Below, piece by piece: positions 46,847 through 56,537 of a DNA stretch of 64,000 nucleotides (positions within the stretch are counted from its first letter, which is position 1; every line of letters starts with the position of its first letter). The DNA lies in NCBI GenBank assembly GCA_000934385.1, contig KN880544.1, positions 1-64,000 on the forward strand, read 5' to 3'. Origin of the DNA: Cylindrobasidium torrendii FP15055 ss-10 (lineage: Eukaryota; Basidiomycota; Agaricomycetes; Agaricales; Physalacriaceae). The notes under the pieces were generated by a model, which was not told the origin of the DNA, did no database searches, and worked only from the letters and a program-made list of their open reading frames with translations. Position numbers and translations under genes: made by a program.

Positions 46847-47320
46847 ATGCAGTTCACAACCACTTTCCTCACACTCGCGGCCATCGCTCTCGGTGTTACT
46901 GCCCTTCCCAATGCGCAACCCGAGCCCTACGCTGAGGTGTGTTGTGTGCTCCATTCCTGGTTTGTTTTCTGTTCCTAACGTCCATCGCAGTCCGACATCA
47001 CCAAGCGCGAGACATCGTACGGAAACCCCGACCTTGTCGTCGACCAGGGTGATCGCTGGAAGCTCAACTTTGGATCCACCGACGGCCACAACAACGCTTG
47101 CCCCGGTCACTACATCTGCTACATCGGCAAGGGTGGCTCACGCCATGGCGATGAGAGCTGGGGCAACCCCGACGACTTTGTCGACGAGGGGTGAGTGTTC
47201 ATTTGACGCGTTAATAGGATACAATGCTCATGTCTGTGCAGCAACCGCTGGCGCTTCAACTATGGCTCGGCGAACGGAAACCCCTGCGGTGACCACTACA
47301 TTTGCTACTACAACAAGTAG
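46847..47320 (+). CDS. small secreted repeat peptide precursor, copy B
   Basis: It has the same three-exon plan as copy A. Exon 1 (46847-46936) encodes signal and part of the propeptide, MQFTTTFLTLAAIALGVTAL then PNAQPEPYAE. Exon 2 starts SDITKRETSYGNPDLVVDQG and ends FVDEG. Exon 3 reads NRWRFNYGSANGNPCGDHYI before TAG at 47320. The mature peptide differs from copies A and D at one residue (Asn for His in the second half). Against copy D I count about 14 nucleotide changes over exon 2, all at third codon positions and all silent. Intron 1 differs from copy A at only a few bases. Function is unknown. Confidence 0.88.
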
Positions 47321-47585
47321 ATCACTTGTCTATTGAATGGACCTTTCTGTATCACTGTTTGAGTATTGGATATAATTATCGGAATGAAAAGAAAGTCGTG
47401 TATCCCAGAAAACGGTTATGCATGCATAAGACCAGGCGTGTTGCTCGCAATTGAGTGAGAAGTCTATCGACTCGAAGCTCACGGAATATTTTATATCAAT
47501 TTCGCCTCCGTAACGCAGGCCGAGGTTCAGAATATTCACGCTTAAATCGCGTCGTTCGGTTGTCGTTCGGACCGAAGCGAGTCCA

Positions 47586-47661
47586 CCGGAGTTCGAGTGG
47601 GGACCACGTGGCGGTCGCGCGACCGGAGTTCAAGAGGGACGCGCCGGAGTTTGAGTGGGGA
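47586..47661. repeat. three imperfect ccggagttygagtgggga repeats
   Basis: Near-copies of an 18-bp unit start at 47586, 47623 and 47644, all in the same orientation and about 290-360 bp before the DLH start codon. A doubled gtcgttcgg lies just upstream (around 47550-47575). The spacing is irregular (37 and 21 bp), which looks more like clustered binding sites than a tandem slip. No protein is proposed. Confidence 0.6.
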
Positions 47662-47947
47662 TGCTCTCACTGTTCTACTCTCATGTCTTCGTGCTCACGA
47701 GCCCTGCAAGATATGCCTTTCCTACACGATATATTGCCCTCCGAGCTCAGAAATGTCAGAGAAATACGAGCCACTCTACCTTTAATGCGAAGATACAGCC
47801 CATGCTTACAATGGTCTTTTGGGCATTGGTAATGTCAACCTTTAGAAATCGCATTAAAGCATGGTATAAAAGCAGGAAATGTTGGACGCCCACTTCAGCA
47901 CAATTCCTACCTTCTCACTATATCTTCAACCAAATCTCTCTGCTACT

Positions 47948-49040
47948 ATGAGCCTCTGCAGCAAGTGTGTTTCTGGTGCGTATTATCCATGTCTCCTTTG
48001 GGCTGCCATATTCATGAGAGCTCAGGTGTCACTCATGAGGGCACACCCACTGGTACGATGCGCATCCTCTGTCGAACTTCATCAGCGCTTACACCAAATG
48101 CAGGAACACTCGAAACTATTGGCGGAATCCAGTGCTATGTTGCGACGCCCGAAGGCGACTATCCCAAGGATAAAGTCATCCTTTTCCTCTGCGACATCTT
48201 CGGTATTCCGCTTGTCAACTCGAAGGTAAGCCTCATTGAACCAGCGACGAAACCAGCCCTAACCAAAGTCTAGCTACTTGCCGATGACTTCGCTAAGAAT
48301 GGCTTCAAGGTATGTCTAGCATGCTTTGATCACCTCACTGATCTAATTTCCATTAGACCATCATACCGGACTACATCGTCGAGCCTGTCCCGGTTGCTGA
48401 GATGGACGCTGGTGTCAGTTCCCCCGTCACCAAGCACTGCGTGAGATTTGACTAACTTAAATCGTAGAATTACGACGTTGTTAGCTGGCTAGGCCGACAT
48501 GGCCCAGAGGTTACTCGCCCCATCCTCGACAATGTGGTCGCTGCGCTGCGTGCGGAAGGCGTCTCCTCCATCGGCGCTACTGGATACTGCTTCGGTGGTG
48601 AGCTATCTGTTGTTCACTCGAATGCTCAAGAACTGACGGGCTCTGGGACAGGTCGTTATGTATTTGACTTAGCCTTTGACAACGCCATTGAAGTTGCTGT
48701 CATTTCTCACCCGTCCTTGCTCAAAATTCCGGTCGACTTAGAGGTACGACCATTCCCAGATATCCCAAAGTTTTGCTCAAGTTCTCGTTAGAAATATGTG
48801 GCCGCATCGAAGGCACCGCTGCTCATCAACTCTTGCGAAATCGATATTCCCTTCCCCATAGAAGCCCAGGCTCTGGCCGACAAGATATTTGGGTCGTTCG
48901 AGTATGGTTATAAGCGAGAGTACTTCGAGGGATGTGAGCATGGCTTTGCGGTTCGTGGGGACCTCAGCGACCCGAAAGTGAAGGCTGGGAAGGAAGGCTC
49001 GTTCAAGGCGTCTGCAAAGTGGTTTAAGCAGCATCTGTGA
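47948..49040 (+). CDS. dienelactone hydrolase family protein
   Basis: This is an alpha/beta-hydrolase of the DLH family. Bacterial members open dienelactone in chlorocatechol breakdown; fungal substrates are mostly unknown. Splicing from the ATG at 47948 gives MSLCSKCVSG/VTHEGTPTG/TLETIGG, then IQCYVATPEGDYPKDK and VILFLCDIFGIPLVNSK. Further exons read LLADDFAKNGFKTIIPDYI and VSWLGRHGPEVTRPILDNVV. The nucleophile cysteine sits in IGATGYCFGGRYVFDLAF. The acid is probably the Asp in NSCEIDIPFPIEA, and the histidine lies in YFEGCEHGFAVRGD. The complete catalytic set suggests activity. At least six introns. It lies between the two pairs of peptide genes. Confidence 0.88.
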
Positions 49041-49216
49041 TTTGCATAGGACTATAGAGTTCGAAATATAGAGTCGGTTTTTGAAGCCTGATGACACAGG
49101 CGCATTCGCACAGCAGGGAAAAACATGAACAGGTGTCACAAATTTCATCCGTAAATCCGTTGTTACTTAAATAATCGACACAGTACACAATCAAGCCCAA
49201 GTATGAGATTATTCAT

Positions 49217-49693
49217 CTACTTGTTGTAGTAGCAGATGTAGTGGTCACCGCAGGGGTTTCCGTGCGCCGAGCCATAGTTGAAGCGCCAGCGGTTACTACA
49301 CAAAATTAGCGTCAGTGTTCATCGAGGCGCTAGTAAATGGATACTCGCCCCTCGTCGACAAAGTCGTCAGGGTTACCCCAGCTCTGGTCACCGTGGCGCG
49401 AGCCACTCTTGCCAATGTAGCAGATGTAGTGTCCGGGGCAAGCGTTATTGTGTCCATTTGTAGAGCCAAAGTTAAGCTTCCAGCGGTCGCCCTGGTCGAC
49501 AACAAGGTCGGGATTTCCGTACGACGTCTCGCGCTTGGTGATGTCGGACTGGGAAGTATTGTCAGAATGCAAGATATCAAGGATGAAAATGGAGTCGTAG
49601 TACCTCAGCATAGGGCTCGGGCTCAGAGCTTGGAAGAGCGGTGACGCCGAGGGCAACAGCTGCGAGAGTGAGGAAGGTGGTGGTGAACTGCAT
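49217..49693 (-). CDS. small secreted repeat peptide precursor, copy C
   Basis: It has the same plan as copies A, B and D. The ATG at 49693 starts MQFTTTFLTLAAVALGVTAL, propeptide PSSEPEPYAESDITKR. The mature peptide differs from A/D at three residues (Asn for Asp in the STDG turn, Ser for Gly in GKGG, Gln for Glu in GDES), so it is the most divergent copy. Intron 2 begins GCGAGT instead of GTGAGT (GC at 49348-49347) and ends TAG; the glycine codon split by the intron is kept (GG/T). Cysteines and the Lys-Arg site are intact. It is head-to-head with copy D. Function is unknown. Confidence 0.86.
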
Positions 49694-49764
49694 CGCCGGT
49701 TATGGAGGTGTTGAGGAGATGAGGGGTGGTAATTGGAGATGATAGTGACCATTGAGCATAGGAA

Positions 49765-49773
49765 GCTTATATA
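49765..49773 (-). promoter_or_regulatory. TATA box of peptide gene C
   Basis: TATATAAGC on the minus strand starts 80 nt before the ATG. It departs from the TATAAAAGCC of the other three copies. Confidence 0.6.
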
Positions 49774-50388
49774 CGACTGTAAAATGGGCACAGACGCGGC
49801 TTACCATAAACGGTAGACCTTGAACAGGGCCAGGAGTAAGGTTAGCCGAAACTCGAGGCATTGCAAAGGCTGCGCGGGTACTACAGGATGGCGGTGTTGG
49901 TGAGACAGAAATTTTTGAAGACCGTTGCGCTTATGCACAGAAGGCTATGCGATGCGTGAGGTTTCACCAACCCCGTCCTCAACCCCATTGTTGTGCCAGT
50001 TCAAGTTGCCCATTGTTGAACGTTGAACTGCTGCGATGCATTCGATGTTCTTGCGCTGCTAGCGCGACGCCAGAACTGCATACTTCACACCTATCTGGGC
50101 GCCGCGGTCAGGATGTATCAGGCCGCCCAAACAGGAAGGCGTAATGTTTGTACAACAGTAACAACACCATTTCTTTCCCACGCTTCATGATGATGATCGA
50201 TCGGGAAACACGTTCGAACTATGCCTCTTGAGCGCCCACTAATTACCGCTCACAGAATAAGCATCCATGGGCGCTCTAGGTCAAGCGACGTGTACCTCGT
50301 GTCCGTACACAGCGCCAAGTTCCAATCTTTTCCAAGCGCACGGTCTGCATTCATGTCGAAACAAGCGCGATACAAATATCTCACTTTG

Positions 50389-50410
50389 GGAAACCCGCAA
50401 AGTCAAATTC
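50389..50410 (+). promoter_or_regulatory. conserved upstream element of peptide gene D
   Basis: It contains aaacccgcaaagtcaaattc, starts 438 nt before the ATG and is the counterpart of 46404-46425 before copy B. The near-equal distance to the start codon supports a shared control site or shared ancestry. Confidence 0.6.
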
Positions 50411-50743
50411 ATCTTCAAGCTGGAACATTAAATGTGGCGTACCCGCACTGTGCACCCCTCGAGGCCGTTCCATAGCCGTCCTAGTAGTGGCATATGACTC
50501 TCGAAACACAAAGGTATGTACTAAGAATCATCGTTTTTGGTGATATACCTGCTATTTCTCGAGGAACATGACTTGCGTTCGAGGGTCCTTGTGTCTGAAG
50601 GCCAACCCTTGCAGTGTGCGAGGGCTATGTCAACCATCCGTGTATCCAGGAGATTCATCTGATTTCCCTTCGGCCAGGTCTTCATTCCTGTGTCAGCTTC
50701 ACATCCTGCAATCACACTGGTGGCACTGGCAGGCCCGTGTTGG

Positions 50744-50753
50744 TATAAAAGCC
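50744..50753 (+). promoter_or_regulatory. TATA box of peptide gene D
   Basis: TATAAAAGCC starts 83 nt before the ATG at 50827. Confidence 0.7.
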
Positions 50754-50826
50754 ACACCGTCGAGTCTCATCGCTCACTACCTTACGAACCAAACACTTCA
50801 CGACATCTCTCTCAAACCACTCAGCA

Positions 50827-51297
50827 ATGCAATTCACCACCACTTTCCTCACTCTCGCGGCTGTCGCCCTCAGTGTCACCGCCTTGCCCAGCGCTCAACC
50901 CGAGCCTTACGCAGAGGTATTGCTCTTTTCTATCTTTGCTTTTTCCCATCCTGACAGTGTTCTCCAGTCCGATATCACCAAGCGAGAGACGTCGTACGGC
51001 AACCCCGACCTCGTCGTCGACCAGGGCGACCGCTGGAAGCTCAACTTTGGATCCACCGACGGCCACAACAATGCCTGCCCCGGTCACTACATCTGCTACA
51101 TCGGCAAGGGTGGTTCGCGCCACGGCGATGAGAGCTGGGGCAACCCCGACGACTTCGTCGATGAGGGGTGAGTGTCCATTTGGCGCCTTGATGGAGATTG
51201 CCGTTAACATCTTTGCAGCAACCGCTGGCGCTTCAACTATGGTTCTGCGCACGGAAACCCGTGCGGTGACCACTATATCTGCTACTACAACAAGTAG
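50827..51297 (+). CDS. small secreted repeat peptide precursor, copy D
   Basis: Three exons encode the signal MQFTTTFLTLAAVALSVTAL, propeptide PSAQPEPYAESDITKR and the 86-residue mature peptide, identical to that of copy A. Intron 1 (starting GTATTG) is unlike intron 1 of A/B in sequence, though its length is similar. TAG at 51297. Four cysteines, two per half, and the terminal YICYYNK are kept. High codon bias towards C-ending codons (AAC, GAC, TAC, ATC) suggests strong expression. Function is unknown. Confidence 0.88.
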
Positions 51298-52001
51298 GCG
51301 TTCAAGTACACATTCTGGTCTGAGGACATTTTGGGTTATATAAATTATTCGAATTCACAACGTGTATCAACTTGAAGTGAAAACGATTCTTTGTGCCGCA
51401 CATAATGGTTGTACTTGCGACGACTTGACTATCATCCTCTGAGCGCAGGTAACGCCTTCAGATGCTACGGCTAAAACTCTGTGGAAAATGCGAGCTGACC
51501 TTGATCCTTGGCTACCAGCTCGCGTGGCCGAACAATGCATGAGCCTAATCAGGAAGGAAACTTTGACATGTTATCGCAGCTCGTCATTGCGCCGTTCCAT
51601 GCCGTCGGTGACTCAAGGAGCTCCGCTCGATAGCTCTGACGGCTTCCGCGCAAACGTGCCTCGGGCTCGGGGAGGCGCAAATTGTGATGTACCTTTGGAG
51701 CTGGCGAGGCATCCATATCCCAGTAGTCTATTAGCGCAGCACTCTTCCTTGCTTCGATAACCAGGAACTCATTGAGGTAGGAGGCAAACTCATACAACGT
51801 CCAGGATTAATCGGGGATAAACTGTGGTGCTCCACACGACGGCGCGCTCGGCAGGCCCGGGCCGTGTACCGTCTCTTGCCTTTGTACTGCCAGTGTGACC
51901 ACGATGATGCTGCCGAGGATAATGGGCTTTCCCATGCTCCCGTCCGCTATAAGAGCTTTGGCTCCCAGGTCGCGTGCGGAGCTTATCCTTACCTCGACAA
52001 C
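51298..52001. other. region between peptide gene D and amidohydrolase
   Basis: It holds one doubtful minus-strand ORF, listed next, and the promoter of the amidohydrolase gene. Nothing else is recognised. Confidence 0.45.
51549..51797 (-). CDS. doubtful small ORF, 82 residues
   Basis: The ATG at 51797 opens MYEFASYLNEFLVIEARKSA, then ALIDYWDMDASPAPKVHHNL, and runs to a stop at 51549. The first half reads like a folded protein (helix then acidic/aromatic segment), the second half less so. No family is recognised, and no splice partner was found. It would be divergent to the amidohydrolase gene. It may be a real small gene, an exon of one, or chance. Confidence 0.25.
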   Translation of the reverse strand: MYEFASYLNEFLVIEARKSAALIDYWDMDASPAPKVHHNLRLPEPEARLRGSRQSYRAELLESPTAWNGAMTSCDNMSKFPS

Positions 52002-53166
52002 ATGACAGCGACGGATGAGCTGGTCGCCGCAACAAGCGCGCTGTCCCTCGACGCAGACGGGACTTCCACTAAACGTCTTGATGTGCACATGCATATCTGC
52101 CCGCCTGCCCTGCACGCAGCGATGACAGCGTGCGGAATGGGTATGCCACCAGTCGGTACGCTCAAAGCGGCGAAGGACGCTATGCGGTCGCTTGGAACAC
52201 AGAGAGGCATTCTTTCCTGCAGTGTTCCCGGACCTGCCGCCGTCGCTGGCGTGGAGGAAGGACGACTTCTTGCCAGACAGTGCAACGAAGAGATTCTCGG
52301 CGTAGTCGAGGAAGGGAAAACAGAGGAGGTGGATCTGGGATACTGGGCTGGCACACCAAACTGGGTCGACGTCAAGGGCGCAATACGTGAAATCGAATGG
52401 GCACTCGACAAGCCGCAGAGGGACCGTGGGGTTGTTGGGATTGTGGTAGTCGCTACCTACGCCGGAAAGCTGCTCGGAGATCCGTTTTTCACACCAATTT
52501 GGGAGACGCTGGATAGGCTCGAGGCAGTGGTGTTCATACACCCCACGTTTGCGGCGGAACCGTCTACACCGATTGCAGGGACACTACCGCCGTTTATCGC
52601 AGAGTTCCCCCTTCAAACAACGCGGACGGCATACGACTTGGTCTTAACAGGGACGCTGTCGAGGTTCAAGAATGTGCGTGTGTTGCTACCACATGCGGGA
52701 GGCGCGGTCCCCGTTCTGGCGGACAAGATTCTGGCGAGCTTGGGAGCGGCAGGCGAGGGTGTGGGTAGCGCTTTGGAAGATCAAACCTTTGGCAGGGAAG
52801 AGATGTAAGAATATCTCCTCGATACAATTGCACCATTCCTCAATGATTTGTCCACCCCAGATTGGACGCCCTCCGGCGTTTTTACTATGATACTGCACTA
52901 TCCACGGGAACGGTAGCCATGCATGGACTTGCACACTTTGCACAACACGGTACGGCGCGCTCATGTCTTAATTGATTTCACTGATGTGAATTTGCTATGC
53001 AGATCGAGTTGTGTATGGCTCCGACTGCACTTTCTGCACACCGACGGGTGTCCCTCAAGCCATGGCGCAGCAACTTGAAGATTGGTTGGATTCTGAGGAC
53101 GGGAGGAAGAGTGGGCTGACCAGGCAAGCTGTGATGTACGAGAACGCGCAGAGGCTTCTGCTCTGA
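52002..53166 (+). CDS. amidohydrolase-2 family protein, ACMSD-like
   Basis: The fold is that of ACMSD/gamma-resorcylate decarboxylase TIM barrels, which use a metal to decarboxylate or hydrolyse aromatic-derived acids. The ATG at 52002 starts MTATDELVAATSALSLDADG. The metal-binding HxH is in RLDVHMHICPPAL. The barrel continues GVVGIVVVATYAGKLLGDPF, ETLDRLEAVVFIHP (metal His) and NVRVLLPHAGGAVP (second His). Two introns (about 52804-52858 and 52951-53001) restore ILDALRRFYYDTALSTG and DRVVYGSDCTFCTP, where YGSD supplies the catalytic Asp. It ends NAQRLLL, TGA at 53166. All expected motifs are present. With the DLH gene 3 kb away it hints at aromatic-acid metabolism, which is inference. Confidence 0.87.
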
Positions 53167-53798
53167 CAGTACACTTTCTTTTTTCCGTCTTGTTCCTGTC
53201 ATATCCGCTGTATCTTTGCAATTGACCCGGTAGCCCTGTTACGGAATAACTGGAACTTGAGTAGTGTGCAACTTCAAGCCTTTGACTCGAGTCACATCCA
53301 ACCACTCACCAATTGCAAGTATCCTCAGCGTCGACGGGTGCAGCTCGTCAATGGGAGCCAGTTCCAGCAACTGATCCTTCATCGCGCTAATCCTGGTTCT
53401 AGCTCCCTTTTTCCTTGCCTCGAGGCCACATTTGGGGCTTTCGATGACCTTTTGACCTCGAGGGTATGAAGGATTGGCGCTTTGGACGGATCACATGATC
53501 GCGTCCAGAAGTGACATCACGCTGCATCCCTTCCACAGTGACCATCGTACCGACGCGTTTGCTGATGTTGCACATCCACAGAGCCGTTGATTCCAATTTA
53601 GTGCAATTCAGTCTCCTATGTTTTGGGCTGTCTTGTTGGAAAGTGAACGCCAGAATGGTCGCAAATGGGCGTAGATCGCAGCAGAGACAACTGGCAGGAA
53701 TGACGTTCTGTGCGTCAGCGGTGACCCCGTCAGAAGGCCATTCTACATAAACTCAACATACACGCGACAGAGAACGCCATATCTTCTTTCCTCCCATC
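53167..53798. other. intergenic, HAM1-like gene promoter side
   Basis: No coding segment is recognised between the amidohydrolase stop and the HAM1-like start. Confidence 0.5.
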
Positions 53799-56537
53799 AT
53801 GTCTCTACCACCCGCACCACAAGATCTCAGCGCGCACCCCGCTAAAGGCAGCGTTATTGATCCAGTCAACAAGGAGGCAAAGGACGCCGACGTCCAGCGC
53901 AAGATCAAGCTCTACAACGCCATTAACGCGATCCGCGATTCCCGCCTACCCTCGAACAAGCAACTCGACGCGTGGCTCGACTATGCCATCACACACCCTC
54001 CACTCGACATATCTGATCTCTCCAAAGACGGCCAGGGCCTTGTTCACGACGTCCAGGACATCCTTAAGACACTCCGCAGTCTCATACAAGAGAAGAACGG
54101 CGATGAGCTCATCCAAGAATGGATCTGGGGAACACGTGTAGTCGACGGCCAGACTTTCGCTGGCGGCGTCAAAGGCAAGGGTGCCGAAACTATCCCCGAC
54201 AAGGACAAAGTCAAGGAGGACGCGTCAACAGGTCAGCTTTAGTGTTCTCATTACCTTGCCATTCTCTTACCCATCATCAGCTTCCCAACATGTCCGCTCG
54301 CTCGTCCATCTCGTTCTCACGAACGGCGAGTTCCGCAAACTCATCAGCGATTTCTCTGTCGTTGCCCGTGACCTCGCCGCGCGTGGGGCAGTTAAGGCGG
54401 CCGAGAACATTCGCCCAAACCAAGAGCAACTTGAGAGAGTCGACGAGGCGGCAAAGGCAGACCATTTCCACCAGGAAGCGGCAACTTCGACATCATCCCC
54501 CATCGGCCAGTCTGCGGGCACACAGACATCCGTACCCGGAACTCGCGAGGTAGTAGGCCAACCACAGACGGTTGACCAGGCCAAAGTCGAGGCAGACAAC
54601 GCCAAGCTTGAGGCCGAGAGATTGAAGGAGGCCGCGAAGGAAGAGGTTCGCGATGTTGTCGACCGCAATGGCGATGTTGACTCGCAAGAGGCCAAGGGCA
54701 AAGTTGCTGGGCTGTTCAATCGTGTCAAGGTGCATACATTCGCTCAGCCCATTCATGCATCCTCTGATTGTAATACCAGGAGGCTATCCCCCAAGCACAT
54801 AAAGACAAGGCCAATGATCAATTCACTCGCGGTAAGGAATTCCTCGCCGACGAGTACTTCCCCAAGGAGCGTCGTGAACAGTGGATCTATCGCGCAAAGA
54901 AGGTTTGCGTTCCCACATTGTCACCGCGACCACTCTAACCCAAACACAGGTCCTCATTGAATGTCAAAGGCACCCCGACTATCAGGAATCTATCACCTGG
55001 CTTCTTGATTTTGCTGAAGAGTATGTTCGCCACGGTCAAAACATTGCCGAAGGCCATGCTGCCGGTGTCGGCGAAGTCTCCAAGGATGTGCGTACTCCCT
55101 TCACTTCTTGGCATTCCTATTTAAATGTACAATCTAGCCCGCCCTCGACAGGACTCTGGGCGACCTCCGCACTATTGTCGAGCGCTCCCCTGGCGGTAAA
55201 ACTCTCGAACTGATCAAAGACCCCCTTGATGCGCTCGTGGACGACGCTCGTCGCGATCCCGAGTTAAGACGGTGGTTCGCCGAAGGTCGTGACTGGCTGC
55301 GCGATGTATTGCTGAAGACGGGCTATGTCTTGGAGCCTGCCTCCGGAAATGCGTTCGACCGCTGGGTCGATAACGGCAAGGCTTACTACGGCGAAGAGGG
55401 CAAATATCGCGAACACTTCAACCGTCTCTTCGACGGCGCTGGAACCTTTGTCAAGGGCATTGGAGAGGACCCTGGCAACAGGCGCTTTGGCTCAGACTGG
55501 GCAAAGCTTACGCGTGATTTGCTGTTTGCTTCGGACGGCCAGCTTGTGTTCAAGAAAGATTTGTGGACGGACATTCGCAAAGTTGTCGTGCCTATGCTTA
55601 TTGAGAAGGTTAGTGCAGTCCAAGTTCGCCTACGCGTTGCTCATGAAGTGCACAGGTTGGATACGTTCCAATCCCGCGTATCGAATACACCGATGATTCC
55701 ATCGACCTGGTGGTCGAGAACCTCACCTTGTCGGGTCGCAACCTGTTCCCCAACGTTGTCGGCATTGAGGCCCATAACTACGTCAAGTTCAGCCCTTACG
55801 CGAAAGTTCAGGATGGCCTCGATGAGAACAAGTCAGTCGTTTAGTTGTGGATACTCACTCCTCTTTCTAACCAACGGTCCAGACACGAAATCAAACTCAC
55901 CTTCGACCAAATCCAAGCCGACATGCGCGATGTTGCGTTCTACTTCTCGAAGAAGTCAGGCATCCCGAAACTCAAGGATTCTGGTCTCGCCGACGTTGTC
56001 CTTGGCGGATCAGGTCTCTCTGCGACCGTTCACCTCATCTCTTCTTCGACCACCGATCCCACATCCATCTTCACTATTAAGAAGGTCCATGTCAAGGTGG
56101 ATACCCTCAAATTCAGCATTCGCGATTCCAAGCACGACTTTTTGTACAAGACCCTCAAACCGCTTGCTACTGGCCTGGTCAAGAAGCAGATTGAGAAGGC
56201 TGTTGGAGATGCCATTCGCACCGGCTTTGAGTATGTCGACGGCCTGTTGGTGACCGCTCGTCAGAGGATGGATGAGGAGAAAGCCAAAGAGGACGGTTTG
56301 GGACGCACTGGCGTGCTCAAGGAAACGTTCAGTCACAAGAAGGCGGAGGCGGAGGAGACTGCGTCGAGTGTGAGCAGGTCGTCTTCCCAATTCAAAGTGG
56401 TGTCGAACAAGCGGGAGAGTTTGTTGGCAAACAAGGGGCACCCGAGCGGATGGGTCAACAGGGTGGAGAAGCCGAAGGAGGGCGGCGATACCTGGAAGAG
56501 TGAGCTCTTCGACATTCAGCCTGTGCAGAAGCTTTGA
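53799..56537 (+). CDS. HAM1-like protein (HAM1 N- and C-terminal domains)
   Basis: This is a fungal family named after a protein needed for hyphal fusion; members look like lipid-binding (BPI/LBP-like) proteins. The ATG at 53799 gives MSLPPAPQDLSAHPAKGSVI, then KIKLYNAINAIRDSRLPSNK. After an intron near 54233-54280 it reads ASQHVRSLVHLVLTNGEFRK and LISDFSVVARDLAARGAVK, followed by a charged coiled linker (AKVEADNAKLEAERLKEAAK). Later exons: RERREQW-like FPKERREQWIYRAKKV, LIECQRHPDYQESITWLLD, ALDRTLGDLRTIVERSPGGK and FKKDLWTDIRKVVVPMLIEK. The C-terminal domain has PRIEYTDDSIDLVVENLTLS and HEIKLTFDQIQADMRDVAFY. It ends ELFDIQPVQKL at 56537. About seven introns. Confidence 0.85.

Larger units (their letters stand above)
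49694..50826. promoter_or_regulatory. divergent promoter region of peptide genes C and D
   Basis: The 1.13 kb are almost the same length as the A/B spacer. They hold TATA boxes for both genes and a conserved element near 50389. No gene is seen. Confidence 0.6.
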
